The notes: generated from the sequence alone by a model not told the origin. A DNA stretch of 5,011 bases from Methanotrichaceae archaeon (GCA_013329455.1 DUKF01000241.1:1-5011), one strand, 5' to 3'; counted from the stretch's first letter, positions 1 to 5,011 are shown. Numbers and translations are program-made.

Positions 1-219
1 AAGGCCCGAGATGAACATGCCTGCTATCACTGCTTGCTCGTTTGATATATCTTTTAGAGCATCCTTGAGTCCTTTAACAGCTGCCTCCTCGCTTTCGACA
101 TTGGGATCGAAAATAATCTTCTTGGCCACATCGCCTATCTTCATCATCTCATCGGGCTTGATATCCAGGAGGCTGCAGACGATCTCTAAGACTATGGACT
201 CCTCATCTGGTTCGAACAT
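1..219 (-). CDS. Hypothetical protein, N-terminal part, runs off the left edge
   Basis: An open minus-strand frame reaches position 1, so only the N-terminal 73 residues are visible from the ATG at 219-217. It begins MFEPDEESIVLEIVCSLLDI and continues as an acidic, helical-looking sequence (KPDEMMKIGDVAKKI, then SEEAAVKGLKDALKDI). Codon choice and amino-acid composition look like a real cytoplasmic protein, and the plus-strand frame opposite it is low-complexity Ser/Ile-rich and probably a shadow. I do not recognise the family. The start is doubtful: no good Shine-Dalgarno lies before the ATG at 219, and the same frame stays open upstream to 321, encoding ELWAFWHTFFDDEIAQLIEK, which also looks protein-like but contains no ATG, GTG or TTG. 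The gene may therefore use an odd start, be frameshifted near 310, or be a 5'-truncated remnant. It follows the aminotransferase gene on the same strand, but a T-rich terminator separates them, so co-transcription is unlikely. Confidence 0.55.
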   Translation of the reverse strand, partial: MFEPDEESIVLEIVCSLLDIKPDEMMKIGDVAKKIIFDPNVESEEAAVKGLKDALKDISNEQAVIAGMFISGL

Positions 220-410
220 GGTTAGACTTGCTTGGTACCTGATGAAAAGGTTTGGCTTCTCAATTAATTGCGCGATCTCATCGTCGAAGAAAGTGTGCCA
301 AAACGCCCATAATTCATAAATTCATAGACTCGTTCCCGAACGATCTGAAATCGGCCCGTTGAATCTGGGCAGAATTGCTCCCAGAAATCGCATTCTAGAC
401 TCGGATCACG

Positions 411-431
411 CAACAAAAAAATCAAAAATTC
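411..431 (-). terminator. T-tract terminator after the aminotransferase gene
   Basis: On the minus strand this reads as two T-runs (TTTTT and TTTTTTT separated by GA), about 55 bases past the aminotransferase stop codon. Archaeal RNA polymerase terminates at oligo-T tracts without needing a hairpin, so this fits the end of that transcript. It lies in the 265-base spacer between the aminotransferase and the left-edge gene, in which I see no other gene. Confidence 0.5.
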
Positions 432-484
432 GAATCAAATCCGAGACGTCATACGTGCTCAATCTCGGTGTAGCAGAAAACCAT

Positions 485-1807
485 TCACCTCTTTTTGATC
501 CTCTCCACAAATTTCTTCAGCTCGTCTGTCCCTGTGAACATTCGAGGTGCCTTATCTCTTGCGAATACCGCCTCTTGCGATCTGGTTTTTGGTGGGTCCA
601 TCCTGAAGTCGTTGAAGGCACCTTTTCCGTCGTAATCGACGAAAGCGATTCTGGCAGAAAAATCGTCAGGTTTCACCATAATGGCGTCTCCGGTGATGGT
701 GGTGATGTGGTGAGGACAATCGATGAGCGATCTTGCAAGGTCGTTTGAGGTTTTCACTCCTTTGAGCTTGAGGTCGTTTGAGAGATCGTTGAAGTCCGCT
801 AGGAAATAGAAAGCACCCTCTGGCGTCGTCGCCTTAATTCCGTCGATCTCGTTAAAAGCTTGGGACATCTCCGTTCCCATGATCCGGTGGACCTCTCTAG
901 TGATCCTGAAATACTCCTCGATCTCTTCGTTAGGCTCGTATGCGGTGACGGCCGCATTCTGGGTGGGGGTCGAAACGTTGGTATAAACTGTGGCAGCAAC
1001 TTTCGTAAAATCTTTTTTTAGCTTCTCTGAGCAGTTTTCCGGCAGAATGCAGCTGCCCAAACGATACCCTCCTGCGGATCTGTCCTTAGATAGGCCGTTG
1101 GTGACGAAAGATCCTTCTGGATAGATCCGTCCCATGCTGGTGAAGTTCTCGAATCGGTAGGTTGTCAAGGCGTAAATTTCGTCTGCGAGGATTAGGGTAT
1201 TGTGTGCTCTACAGACCTCGGCTATCTTTTCCAGCTCTTCTTTGGAATATACAGCTCCAGTGGGATTGTGGGGATTGTTCAGAATTAGAAGGTGCTGCTC
1301 ATCTGGCAGTTTCGATAGAAAGTCGCTGAAGCTGACAGGATCTATCTTGTATCCGTTTTCGGGCTTCATAAAGAAGACGTGGTAGTCTTTCCCGTGGAGT
1401 CTGAGCTGAGGTGCGTAGCCGATCCATGAGGGCGAGGGGATGATCACAGAACCTCCGATTATGGAGAATAGCGTGTACATCAGGCCCTTCGTGCCGTGAC
1501 CCACGACGATACGGGACGGGTCGACATCCAGGGAGAAGTGTCTCTTATTGAATCCGGAGATGGCCTCTCGCAGCTCTTCGATACCTTCTGCCGCAGAATA
1601 CTGGCCCATATGGGCATTTTCCCCCAAAGAACGTTCGAGTGGCGGTGGGACTTGAAATGGAGACTGGCCAAAGCCGAAACCGTAAAATTCCGCGTTGCAT
1701 CCAGTTTTGCTGCATCTTTTCCTCTGTTCGGCGACGAACAATCCCACCCGGAGGTTTTCCGGCATCGAGATCTCGTCAACTTTTGGCTCTATGACTATGT
1801 TTTTCAT
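485..1807 (-). CDS. PLP-dependent class I/II aminotransferase
   Basis: This is a complete 440-residue fold-type I aminotransferase, a cytoplasmic enzyme that moves an amino group between an amino acid and a 2-oxo acid using pyridoxal phosphate. Family landmarks seen in order are GQSPF (47-51), the cofactor-phosphate loop GHGTKGL (103-109), SPSW (125-128, the ring-stacking aromatic), NNPHNPTG (177-184, Asn181), ADEIY (208-212, Asp209 pairing with the pyridine nitrogen and Tyr212), the Schiff-base lysine in GLSKDRSAGGYRLG (Lys241, with Arg249), and Arg386 in SARIAF, equivalent to the substrate-carboxylate arginine. It is longer than the usual 370-400 residues, largely because of charged segments around 340-410. 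The substrate cannot be read from the sequence: aspartate, aromatic and other amino acids are all possible. The ATG at 1807 is preceded by an excellent ribosome binding site. The gene is monocistronic in this window and divergent from the membrane-protein gene. Confidence 0.93.
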   Translation of the reverse strand: MKNIVIEPKVDEISMPENLRVGLFVAEQRKRCSKTGCNAEFYGFGFGQSPFQVPPPLERSLGENAHMGQYSAAEGIEELREAISGFNKRHFSLDVDPSRIVVGHGTKGLMYTLFSIIGGSVIIPSPSWIGYAPQLRLHGKDYHVFFMKPENGYKIDPVSFSDFLSKLPDEQHLLILNNPHNPTGAVYSKEELEKIAEVCRAHNTLILADEIYALTTYRFENFTSMGRIYPEGSFVTNGLSKDRSAGGYRLGSCILPENCSEKLKKDFTKVAATVYTNVSTPTQNAAVTAYEPNEEIEEYFRITREVHRIMGTEMSQAFNEIDGIKATTPEGAFYFLADFNDLSNDLKLKGVKTSNDLARSLIDCPHHITTITGDAIMVKPDDFSARIAFVDYDGKGAFNDFRMDPPKTRSQEAVFARDKAPRMFTGTDELKKFVERIKKR

Positions 1808-1813
1808 CAGCGG

Positions 1814-1824
1814 TCCTCCTCCTT
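1814..1824 (-). promoter_or_regulatory. Shine-Dalgarno of the aminotransferase gene
   Basis: The minus strand reads AAGGAGGAGGA six bases before the ATG at 1807. This is a very strong match to the archaeal anti-Shine-Dalgarno sequence and fixes the start codon. Confidence 0.8.
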
Positions 1825-1898
1825 ACGCGATCTATCCAGAATATTCTCGCGCACATGCAATTTATTTTTTTCTATCATTTTTCTATTTTGAAGAAGGG

Positions 1899-1908
1899 GT
1901 TTTAAAGT
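1899..1908 (-). promoter_or_regulatory. Candidate TATA box for the aminotransferase gene
   Basis: The minus strand reads CTTTAAAACC, a reasonable archaeal TATA element. Transcription would start about 25 bases downstream, near 1875, leaving a leader of roughly 65-70 bases before the ATG. A second A/T-rich stretch at 1860-1873 could serve instead and give a shorter leader. The choice between them is inference. Confidence 0.35.
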
Positions 1909-1943
1909 CAAACGCTTCATGATTCATTCATTCTGCCATTATA

Positions 1944-1974
1944 CGAAAAAATCGAGAATAACTCGAAAATTTCG
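1944..1974. repeat. Imperfect inverted repeat, candidate operator between divergent genes
   Basis: Two 13-base arms flank a 5-base spacer, AATAA: CGAAAAAATCGAG on the left and CTCGAAAATTTCG on the right. Ten of 13 positions pair, with perfect inner (TCGAG/CTCGA) and outer (CGAAA/TTTCG) ends and three A-A mismatches between. It ends 18 bases before the TATA box of the plus-strand gene and 36 bases upstream of the candidate TATA box of the minus-strand gene. This is a typical place for a dimeric regulator, but binding is inferred. Confidence 0.35.
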
Positions 1975-1991
1975 ATATTAAAAAGTAATAA

Positions 1992-1999
1992 TTTAAATA
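1992..1999 (+). promoter_or_regulatory. TATA box of the small membrane-protein gene
   Basis: TTTAAATA matches the archaeal TATA consensus and is preceded by a purine-rich stretch that could act as a BRE. Spacing predicts a transcription start near 2020-2025, giving a leader of about 25 bases before the ATG at 2048 that includes the Shine-Dalgarno sequence. Confidence 0.55.
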
Positions 2000-2034
2000 T
2001 CATTGAGTCTTTGAACTGTTAGAGGTTTCTAAAC

Positions 2035-2041
2035 GAGGTGG
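2035..2041 (+). promoter_or_regulatory. Shine-Dalgarno deciding the start at 2048
   Basis: GAGGTGG lies six bases before the ATG at 2048. The in-frame TTG at 2042 would be directly against this motif and so is an unlikely start. Confidence 0.6.
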
Positions 2042-2047
2042 TTGAAA

Positions 2048-2419
2048 ATGAATCAAATGAGCGGAGGCGGACCTGGACCCGGGGTCCTTATGCTTTTGAT
2101 GGCGTTGGTCATCCTAGGATCCCTCTTTTTTGAGATACAGGGGATCAACATGCATTCCCAGGTTGATGCCGAAGAGGCGAAGTTCCATATTTTGCAGAAA
2201 GAATACTGGATACTCGACAAGTCAACTCGCGATTCGGCCCCGACGGGATCTGATCTGAACGAGCAACTGGTTGAGATACAGAACTATCCATCGGAGCTTT
2301 TGAGGCTGAAGCTGGTAGGCGTAGGAAAGATGCTGACCGGGATCTACATATTGCTTGTTGGAATACTGGTGTTCCTCATAATTATGCCCATGAGGTTGGG
2401 GCGGATGCTTAAAAAATGA
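2048..2419 (+). CDS. Small two-helix membrane protein of unknown function
   Basis: This 123-residue protein begins MNQMSGGGPGPGVLM. The Gly/Pro-rich head is followed by a hydrophobic helix at about residues 12-30, a polar middle of some 60 residues (Glu, Asp, Gln, Lys and one Trp, about 35-90), a second hydrophobic helix at about 93-115, and a short basic tail (RLGRMLKK). Under the positive-inside rule the basic tail suggests a cytoplasmic C terminus, so the middle loop would be outside the membrane and the N terminus inside. There is no cleavable signal-peptide pattern and no cysteine or metal motif. I do not recognise the family. A TATA box, a well-spaced ribosome binding site and a T-rich terminator make it a self-contained transcription unit and support it as a real gene. 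It is divergent from the aminotransferase, which may mean shared control rather than shared function. Confidence 0.8.
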   Translation: MNQMSGGGPGPGVLMLLMALVILGSLFFEIQGINMHSQVDAEEAKFHILQKEYWILDKSTRDSAPTGSDLNEQLVEIQNYPSELLRLKLVGVGKMLTGIYILLVGILVFLIIMPMRLGRMLKK

Positions 2420-2425
2420 GTGCAA

Positions 2426-2441
2426 TTTTAATAAAATTTTT
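2426..2441 (+). terminator. T-rich terminator of the membrane-protein gene
   Basis: TTTTAATAAAATTTTT begins seven bases after the TGA stop codon. The T-runs suit intrinsic archaeal termination, and the two arms can also pair weakly as AAAATTTT-type symmetry. Confidence 0.5.
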
Positions 2442-2790
2442 ATGTCTCGGTCACAGCTGGAAATTCGCCGACATGTATGTGTGTTCAATTGCCGGTTTTC
2501 AGGCATAATCCGTGCTATAAAAAATTATTACTGGTAAACGCGTGCTGGATATCTCTTCCCCTACCCCCGCTGCTCGCCCCCCCAATTCCTATTTTTACTT
2601 CTCAGCTCTTCGGTTTCCTCATCGTCTACAGCTTTTGACTTTGGCGCTGGTTCAGAACGTCCTTCAATATGTCCTCTCGCCAGGTTGCAGGGAACGAAAA
2701 CTTTTATTATTGAAGTCCCAGATCCAAGCCGTCTGATAAAACGGGCGAGGAAAAGGACATCCTCCGACCAGCCGGATTTCTGACAGGAAC
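2442..2790. other. Convergent spacer without a supported gene
   Basis: About 350 bases lie between the 3' ends of the membrane-protein gene (plus) and the coiled-coil gene (minus). The plus-strand frame from 2542 has no ribosome binding site and encodes a Leu/Pro/Arg-rich sequence without protein character. On the minus strand a frame without any start codon stays open from 2878 down to 2561. An A/T element (CTATAAAAAATTATTA, 2515-2530) resembles a TATA box but leads to no good gene. A small hairpin, CCGT/ACGG, sits at 2729-2744. The C-rich part is listed separately. Confidence 0.5.
2558..2583 (-). other. G-run cluster with G-quadruplex potential
   Basis: On the minus strand this reads as a run of seven G, a seven-base spacer, five G, TA, then four G. 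Splitting the G7 run gives four G-tracts of three or more with short loops, the usual sequence rule for a quadruplex. It lies downstream of both convergent genes, in the region where their transcripts would end. Confidence 0.4.
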
Positions 2791-3099
2791 TTACTTCAGC
2801 TTCGACTTCGCGTCTTCCATCGCTTTCTTTATATCTGTCAAAGTCGAATGCATTCCCTCCTTGAAGTCGGTCCAGGATTCATCGCTCACCTTTTGCAGCT
2901 CTGCCAGAGTCTCCTGAGCGATCTTCTGCTTGTCCTGAAGCATCTCGATCTGTTCTTTGTATCTGTATTTGACATCCCCTTCTGCCCGCTCGGCCTTGGA
3001 CTTAAGCTTATCCAGCTCAGCAGACCACTCGTCCATCTTGGCCTTAGTCTCCTCTATGAACGATTCTTTTTCTACCTGTCCTTTCTCGTTTTTTTTCAT
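2791..3099 (-). CDS. Small coiled-coil protein, sll1863-like
   Basis: This 102-residue, highly charged, almost wholly helical protein is rich in Lys, Glu, Asp, Gln and Ala, with no Pro, no Cys and no hydrophobic segment. Heptad-like spacing runs through MDEWSAELDKLKSKAERAE (22-40) and IEMLQDKQKIAQETLAELQK (51-70). The C-terminal part, SDESWTDFKEGMHSTL then KKAMEDAKSKLK (72-102), has a Trp matching the one at 25. This pattern resembles the small coiled-coil proteins annotated as sll1863-type stress-response proteins, whose biochemical role is not known; the match is from memory of the family and not a search. The ATG at 3099 is preferred because GGTGA lies five bases before it; GTG codons at 3111 and 3108 would add four or three residues but lack spacing. 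It probably forms dimers or oligomers in the cytoplasm. Confidence 0.78.
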   Translation of the reverse strand: MKKNEKGQVEKESFIEETKAKMDEWSAELDKLKSKAERAEGDVKYRYKEQIEMLQDKQKIAQETLAELQKVSDESWTDFKEGMHSTLTDIKKAMEDAKSKLK

Positions 3100-3151
3100 T
3101 TCATTCACCACTCCATATCCTCGCTCTACTTTCCATATTTTGGTTTATTCA

Positions 3152-3162
3152 GATAAAAATCT
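3152..3162 (-). promoter_or_regulatory. Candidate TATA box of the coiled-coil gene
   Basis: The minus strand reads AAGATTTTTATC, a TATA-like element with purines just upstream. Initiation about 25 bases on, near 3130, would leave a leader of about 30 bases that contains the GGTGA at 3105-3109. No other good element lies closer to the gene. Confidence 0.4.
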
Positions 3163-3201
3163 TTTCAACTCTTTCCTCGCCCCTCAACGCCTCGAATCCG
3201 A

Positions 3202-3692
3202 TCAAAACGTCACCAACGCGACCGATTCAGGCCTGATGTAAAATAGGACGATATTATCGACATCGCATTCCAGGGGAGATAGAACGTCTGTCTCCTTAGT
3301 TCCAGTTTCGAAGATCTCGGAGGTGGTGATTCGCTTAGATATCGGTGGTGAGCTCTGGTGTATCGAGCGAGACTCTTTCACCCCAAGGCTTCCTTTCCGA
3401 TCTATCGGCGAGCCGAAGACGTTGAAGACTCTGCCCAACAGCTTCTCCCCGGCCGGAGCCGTTAAAGGCTGGCCAATATCGTGACCAAAGAGCCGCAATC
3501 CAGTCCTTGGGTGGGCGCGCGAGCGATGCCTCTTACGGTTTCGGTATTGAGATGAATCAATACCTCGATCATGATCTGGCCATCGTCGCCAGCCTTCAGC
3601 ACGCTGTTGATCTTGGGCATCGCCCCTCCAAACCTGGCGTCTACAACGCTGCTCCAGATGGAGACTAGTTCACCCTGGCCCAATGATGTCAA
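3202..3692 (-). pseudogene. atpD: F1 (N-type) ATP synthase beta subunit, frameshifted and truncated relic
   Basis: Two adjacent minus-strand frames together give the N-terminal third of an F-type ATPase beta subunit. From 3692 to about 3483 the first frame encodes SSVVDARFGG, INSVLKAGDDGQIMIEVL and ETVRGIARAPTQGL, the N-terminal barrel domain. The frame then shifts by one missing base near 3480-3483, and the second frame continues DIGQPLTAPAGEKLLGRVFNVFGSPIDRKG and SIHQSSPP, then TTSEIFETGTKETDVLSPLE. Similarity stops at about 3268, just before the expected Walker A P-loop; the remaining 22 residues to the stop at 3202 look unrelated. Only about 145 of some 470 residues remain, with no nucleotide-binding site, so it cannot be catalytic. 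The wording resembles the N-ATPase beta found in some Methanosarcina and marine bacteria more than the archaeal A-type B subunit. No other ATPase gene is nearby and there is no proper ATG. Confidence 0.85.
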
Positions 3693-3880
3693 ATGATGAA
3701 GTCACGGAGTCTGGTGCGGATTCTGGTGGTAAGATAACCACTACGTACATGGAATGACTTAACCACACTATTCGCTAATTTCCCAGCGAGATTCATTTGC
3801 ATAGGCGTGAGCTGCGGCAAGGATCTAAAGAGTCGTTCCCATGTTCTGGATTTCTTACAGGCTTGGTACGACTTCGTCAA
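3689..3880 (-). CDS. Unassigned short ORF, possibly a gene fragment
   Basis: This 63-codon frame opens at a TTG and encodes a basic sequence (RTWERLFRSLPQLTPMQMNL, then KLANSVVKSFHVRSGYL and a tail rich in Arg) with no acidic residues apart from one Glu and one Asp. There is no clear Shine-Dalgarno before the TTG. Its TGA overlaps the first codon of the atpD relic as TTGA, an arrangement seen in translationally coupled genes. The basic, helical character could suit the N-terminal region of a transposase or another DNA-binding protein, but I recognise no motif. Its position beside the relic suggests it is also debris, and it could be a chance frame. Confidence 0.25.
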   Translation of the reverse strand: MTKSYQACKKSRTWERLFRSLPQLTPMQMNLAGKLANSVVKSFHVRSGYLTTRIRTRLRDFII

Positions 3881-3898
3881 ACCTCATCGATCTCTAAG

Positions 3899-3923
3899 GG
3901 TGGAAATCAATCTTGGTGGAAAT
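3899..3923 (+). repeat. Short tandem-like direct repeat GGTGGAAAT
   Basis: The nine-base word GGTGGAAAT occurs at 3899-3907 and again at 3915-3923, sixteen bases apart, in the short spacer between the helicase-nuclease stop codon and the unassigned ORF. It may be chance or the footprint of an old insertion. Confidence 0.3.
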
Positions 3924-3983
3924 AAGTGGGCGTAGAGAACACTCGCGATGGCAGAGGGTCTGACTTGATCGTGTTTGGAACGT

Positions 3984-5011
3984 TCAAGGCTCAGTTCGCT
4001 GGCCCCTACTCGCCTGTAAATCGTCCTTTAACCTCTTCCCCCATCCGCGCTCGATTCTCCCCCTCAGCTCCTCCTCGAATTCCGGCACGTCCTCGTCCCC
4101 GAGCCCCACCTCCCGAACCCCCCCGTCCTTGAGATAGAATAGCTTTGCATCCAGCATCGGCCTAAAGAGGTCCCGTGCCAGATAGAGGTAGAACTTCATC
4201 TGAAACTCGTAGGCGGGAGAGTGGGCGACCGAGTCTGCAAACTTGAAGTCGACGATCCGCCAGCCGCCTTTAGTCTTCACGAGCTTGTCAACCCTTCCAG
4301 CGAGGATGTACCTTCCAAAGGGCCTGATGATCTCGAACTCGGTCCTGAGGTTCTCGGCACCTTCGATCTCTCTCACCTGGTCGTGATCCATAAGCTGGTC
4401 GAGGAATTTCCAGACCTCCCGGAGCTCGTCGTCGCCAAACCTGCCCGCGTAGAGGTGGGCGGGCCTTCCAGGCTTTTCGACCGATCCAAGGCTGGCGAGG
4501 GTTCTGCCGCCAACGCCCAGATTTTCGAGGATCTGGTGGGCGAGGCGGCCCAGGTCCTTCGGTTCCAGGGACTCCTCTCCATCCTCGATGATCTGACCTG
4601 CCTCGATCTGTTGCTCCAGAACCTGGCCTGAGCCGTTGTGTTCCCAGGGCTCAGTAAGCCGGGTCGGGGAGATGCGGAAACTTTCGGACTCGGTCTCGAC
4701 GGGTCCGATGAACCTGAGGTCGGGGATCACTGGCTCTCTTTCTTCCTGAGCTTGGCAGGCTGTTGCCGTGACCTCCAGATCCGATGCATAGATCACCTCG
4801 ACGATGTCCTTGAAGGCGGGGTCGACCTCAGGCGCATCATTCTGATTTTCGCCTGGGATGATTAGGCTGGAGAGCATATTTCTCCAGGGCCTGGCCCTCC
4901 TCCTCTTCGGGCTGGAGACGGTGATGGCCAATAGGTCTGCAGCCCTGGTGGCGGCGACGTAAAGCGTCCTCTTCTCCTCCTCGATCTCCCTTTCTTTCTC
5001 CTCCTCCGTCA
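3984..5011 (-). CDS. UvrD/AddA-type helicase with C-terminal RecB-family nuclease, 3' part
   Basis: The frame is open through the right edge, so the visible 341 residues are the C-terminal end of a larger protein. The first visible part, EEEKRTLYVAATRAADLLAIT (from about residue 10), is helicase motif VI of superfamily 1 UvrD/Rep/AddA enzymes, which take the arginine finger from this Arg. A linker follows, then a PD-(D/E)XK nuclease of the RecB/AddA type. Its signatures, in window numbering, are LGRLAHQILENLG (His158), AGRVDKL (Asp241), RIVDFKFAD (Asp254 and Lys256) and EFQMKFYLYL (Gln270 and Tyr274, the QxxxY motif). All metal-binding and catalytic residues are present, so the nuclease should be active. 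No four-cysteine iron-sulfur signature is visible. Such enzymes unwind and degrade DNA ends in double-strand break repair or against foreign DNA. A TTG at 4931 is internal and not a start. The region is clearly more GC-rich than the pseudogene zone beside it. Confidence 0.9.
   Translation of the reverse strand, partial: TEEEKEREIEEEKRTLYVAATRAADLLAITVSSPKRRRARPWRNMLSSLIIPGENQNDAPEVDPAFKDIVEVIYASDLEVTATACQAQEEREPVIPDLRFIGPVETESESFRISPTRLTEPWEHNGSGQVLEQQIEAGQIIEDGEESLEPKDLGRLAHQILENLGVGGRTLASLGSVEKPGRPAHLYAGRFGDDELREVWKFLDQLMDHDQVREIEGAENLRTEFEIIRPFGRYILAGRVDKLVKTKGGWRIVDFKFADSVAHSPAYEFQMKFYLYLARDLFRPMLDAKLFYLKDGGVREVGLGDEDVPEFEEELRGRIERGWGKRLKDDLQASRGQRTEP

Noticed and set aside
11..319. Plus-strand frame of 102 codons at the left edge
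   Set aside because: It is Ser/Ile/Leu-rich, has no ribosome binding site, and lies opposite a minus-strand frame with far better protein character.
359..748. Plus-strand 129-codon frame
   Set aside because: It mostly lies antisense to the C-terminal part of the aminotransferase, whose frame is certain, and has no start signals.
1496..1891. Plus-strand 131-codon frame
   Set aside because: It is antisense to the N-terminal half of the aminotransferase and crosses that gene's ribosome binding site; a shadow frame.
2542..2736. Possible small plus-strand gene after a TATA-like element at 2515-2530
   Set aside because: The GTG start has no Shine-Dalgarno, the product is Leu/Pro/Arg-rich without a domain, and it spans the C-run cluster.
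3470..3495. Programmed frameshift joining the two atpD frames
   Set aside because: There is no slippery sequence or stimulator, and the joined product still lacks the P-loop, so simple decay explains it better.
3100..3983. Intact insertion sequence or transposon carrying the atpD relic
   Set aside because: I found no terminal inverted repeats, target-site duplication or transposase motifs around this stretch.
4221..4631. Plus-strand 136-codon frame
   Set aside because: It lies within the helicase-nuclease gene on the opposite strand, where the nuclease motifs are unmistakable.
1..5011. CRISPR array, tRNA or rRNA genes
   Set aside because: No regularly spaced repeats and no cloverleaf or conserved rRNA segments were seen on either strand.

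Overview
The window looks like chromosomal DNA from a euryarchaeon, plausibly a methanogen of the Methanosarcinales or Methanotrichales type. The grounds are TTTAAATA-type archaeal TATA boxes in AT-rich spacers, GGAGG/GGTGA Shine-Dalgarno sequences, T-tract terminators without hairpins, and a relic of the methanogen/bacterial 'N-type' F1 ATPase beta gene. The genus assignment is inference from sequence style, because no marker gene is present.

Layout from left to right. (1) Positions 1-219, minus strand: the start of a protein that runs off the left edge, unrecognised, with an unclear start codon. (2) Positions 485-1807, minus: a complete 440-residue PLP-dependent class I/II aminotransferase with all the usual active-site residues and a strong ribosome binding site. 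(3) Positions 1808-2047: an AT-rich divergent spacer holding promoters and a candidate operator-like inverted repeat. (4) Positions 2048-2419, plus: a 123-residue orphan protein with two predicted membrane helices, its own TATA box and ribosome binding site, and a T-rich terminator. (5) Positions 2420-2790: a gene-poor convergent spacer with a G-run cluster on the minus strand. (6) Positions 2791-3099, minus: a small, highly charged coiled-coil protein resembling the sll1863-type stress-response family. (7) Positions 3202-3692, minus: a decayed F1 ATPase beta (atpD) fragment with one internal frameshift, cut off just before the Walker A motif. It is preceded at 3689-3880 by an unassigned short ORF that overlaps it by a TTGA. 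(8) Positions 3984-5011, minus: the C-terminal part of a large UvrD/AddA-type helicase fused to a RecB-family PD-(D/E)XK nuclease, entering from the right edge.

The genes do not form one pathway. The aminotransferase and the membrane protein are transcribed divergently from a shared control region. The membrane protein and the coiled-coil gene converge. The stretch from about 3100 to 3980 looks like a genomic scar between an intact DNA-repair gene and the coiled-coil gene. I found no tRNA, rRNA, CRISPR array or intact mobile element. I see no convincing new defence or biosynthetic system; the most unusual items are the atpD relic and the orphan membrane protein with its control region.
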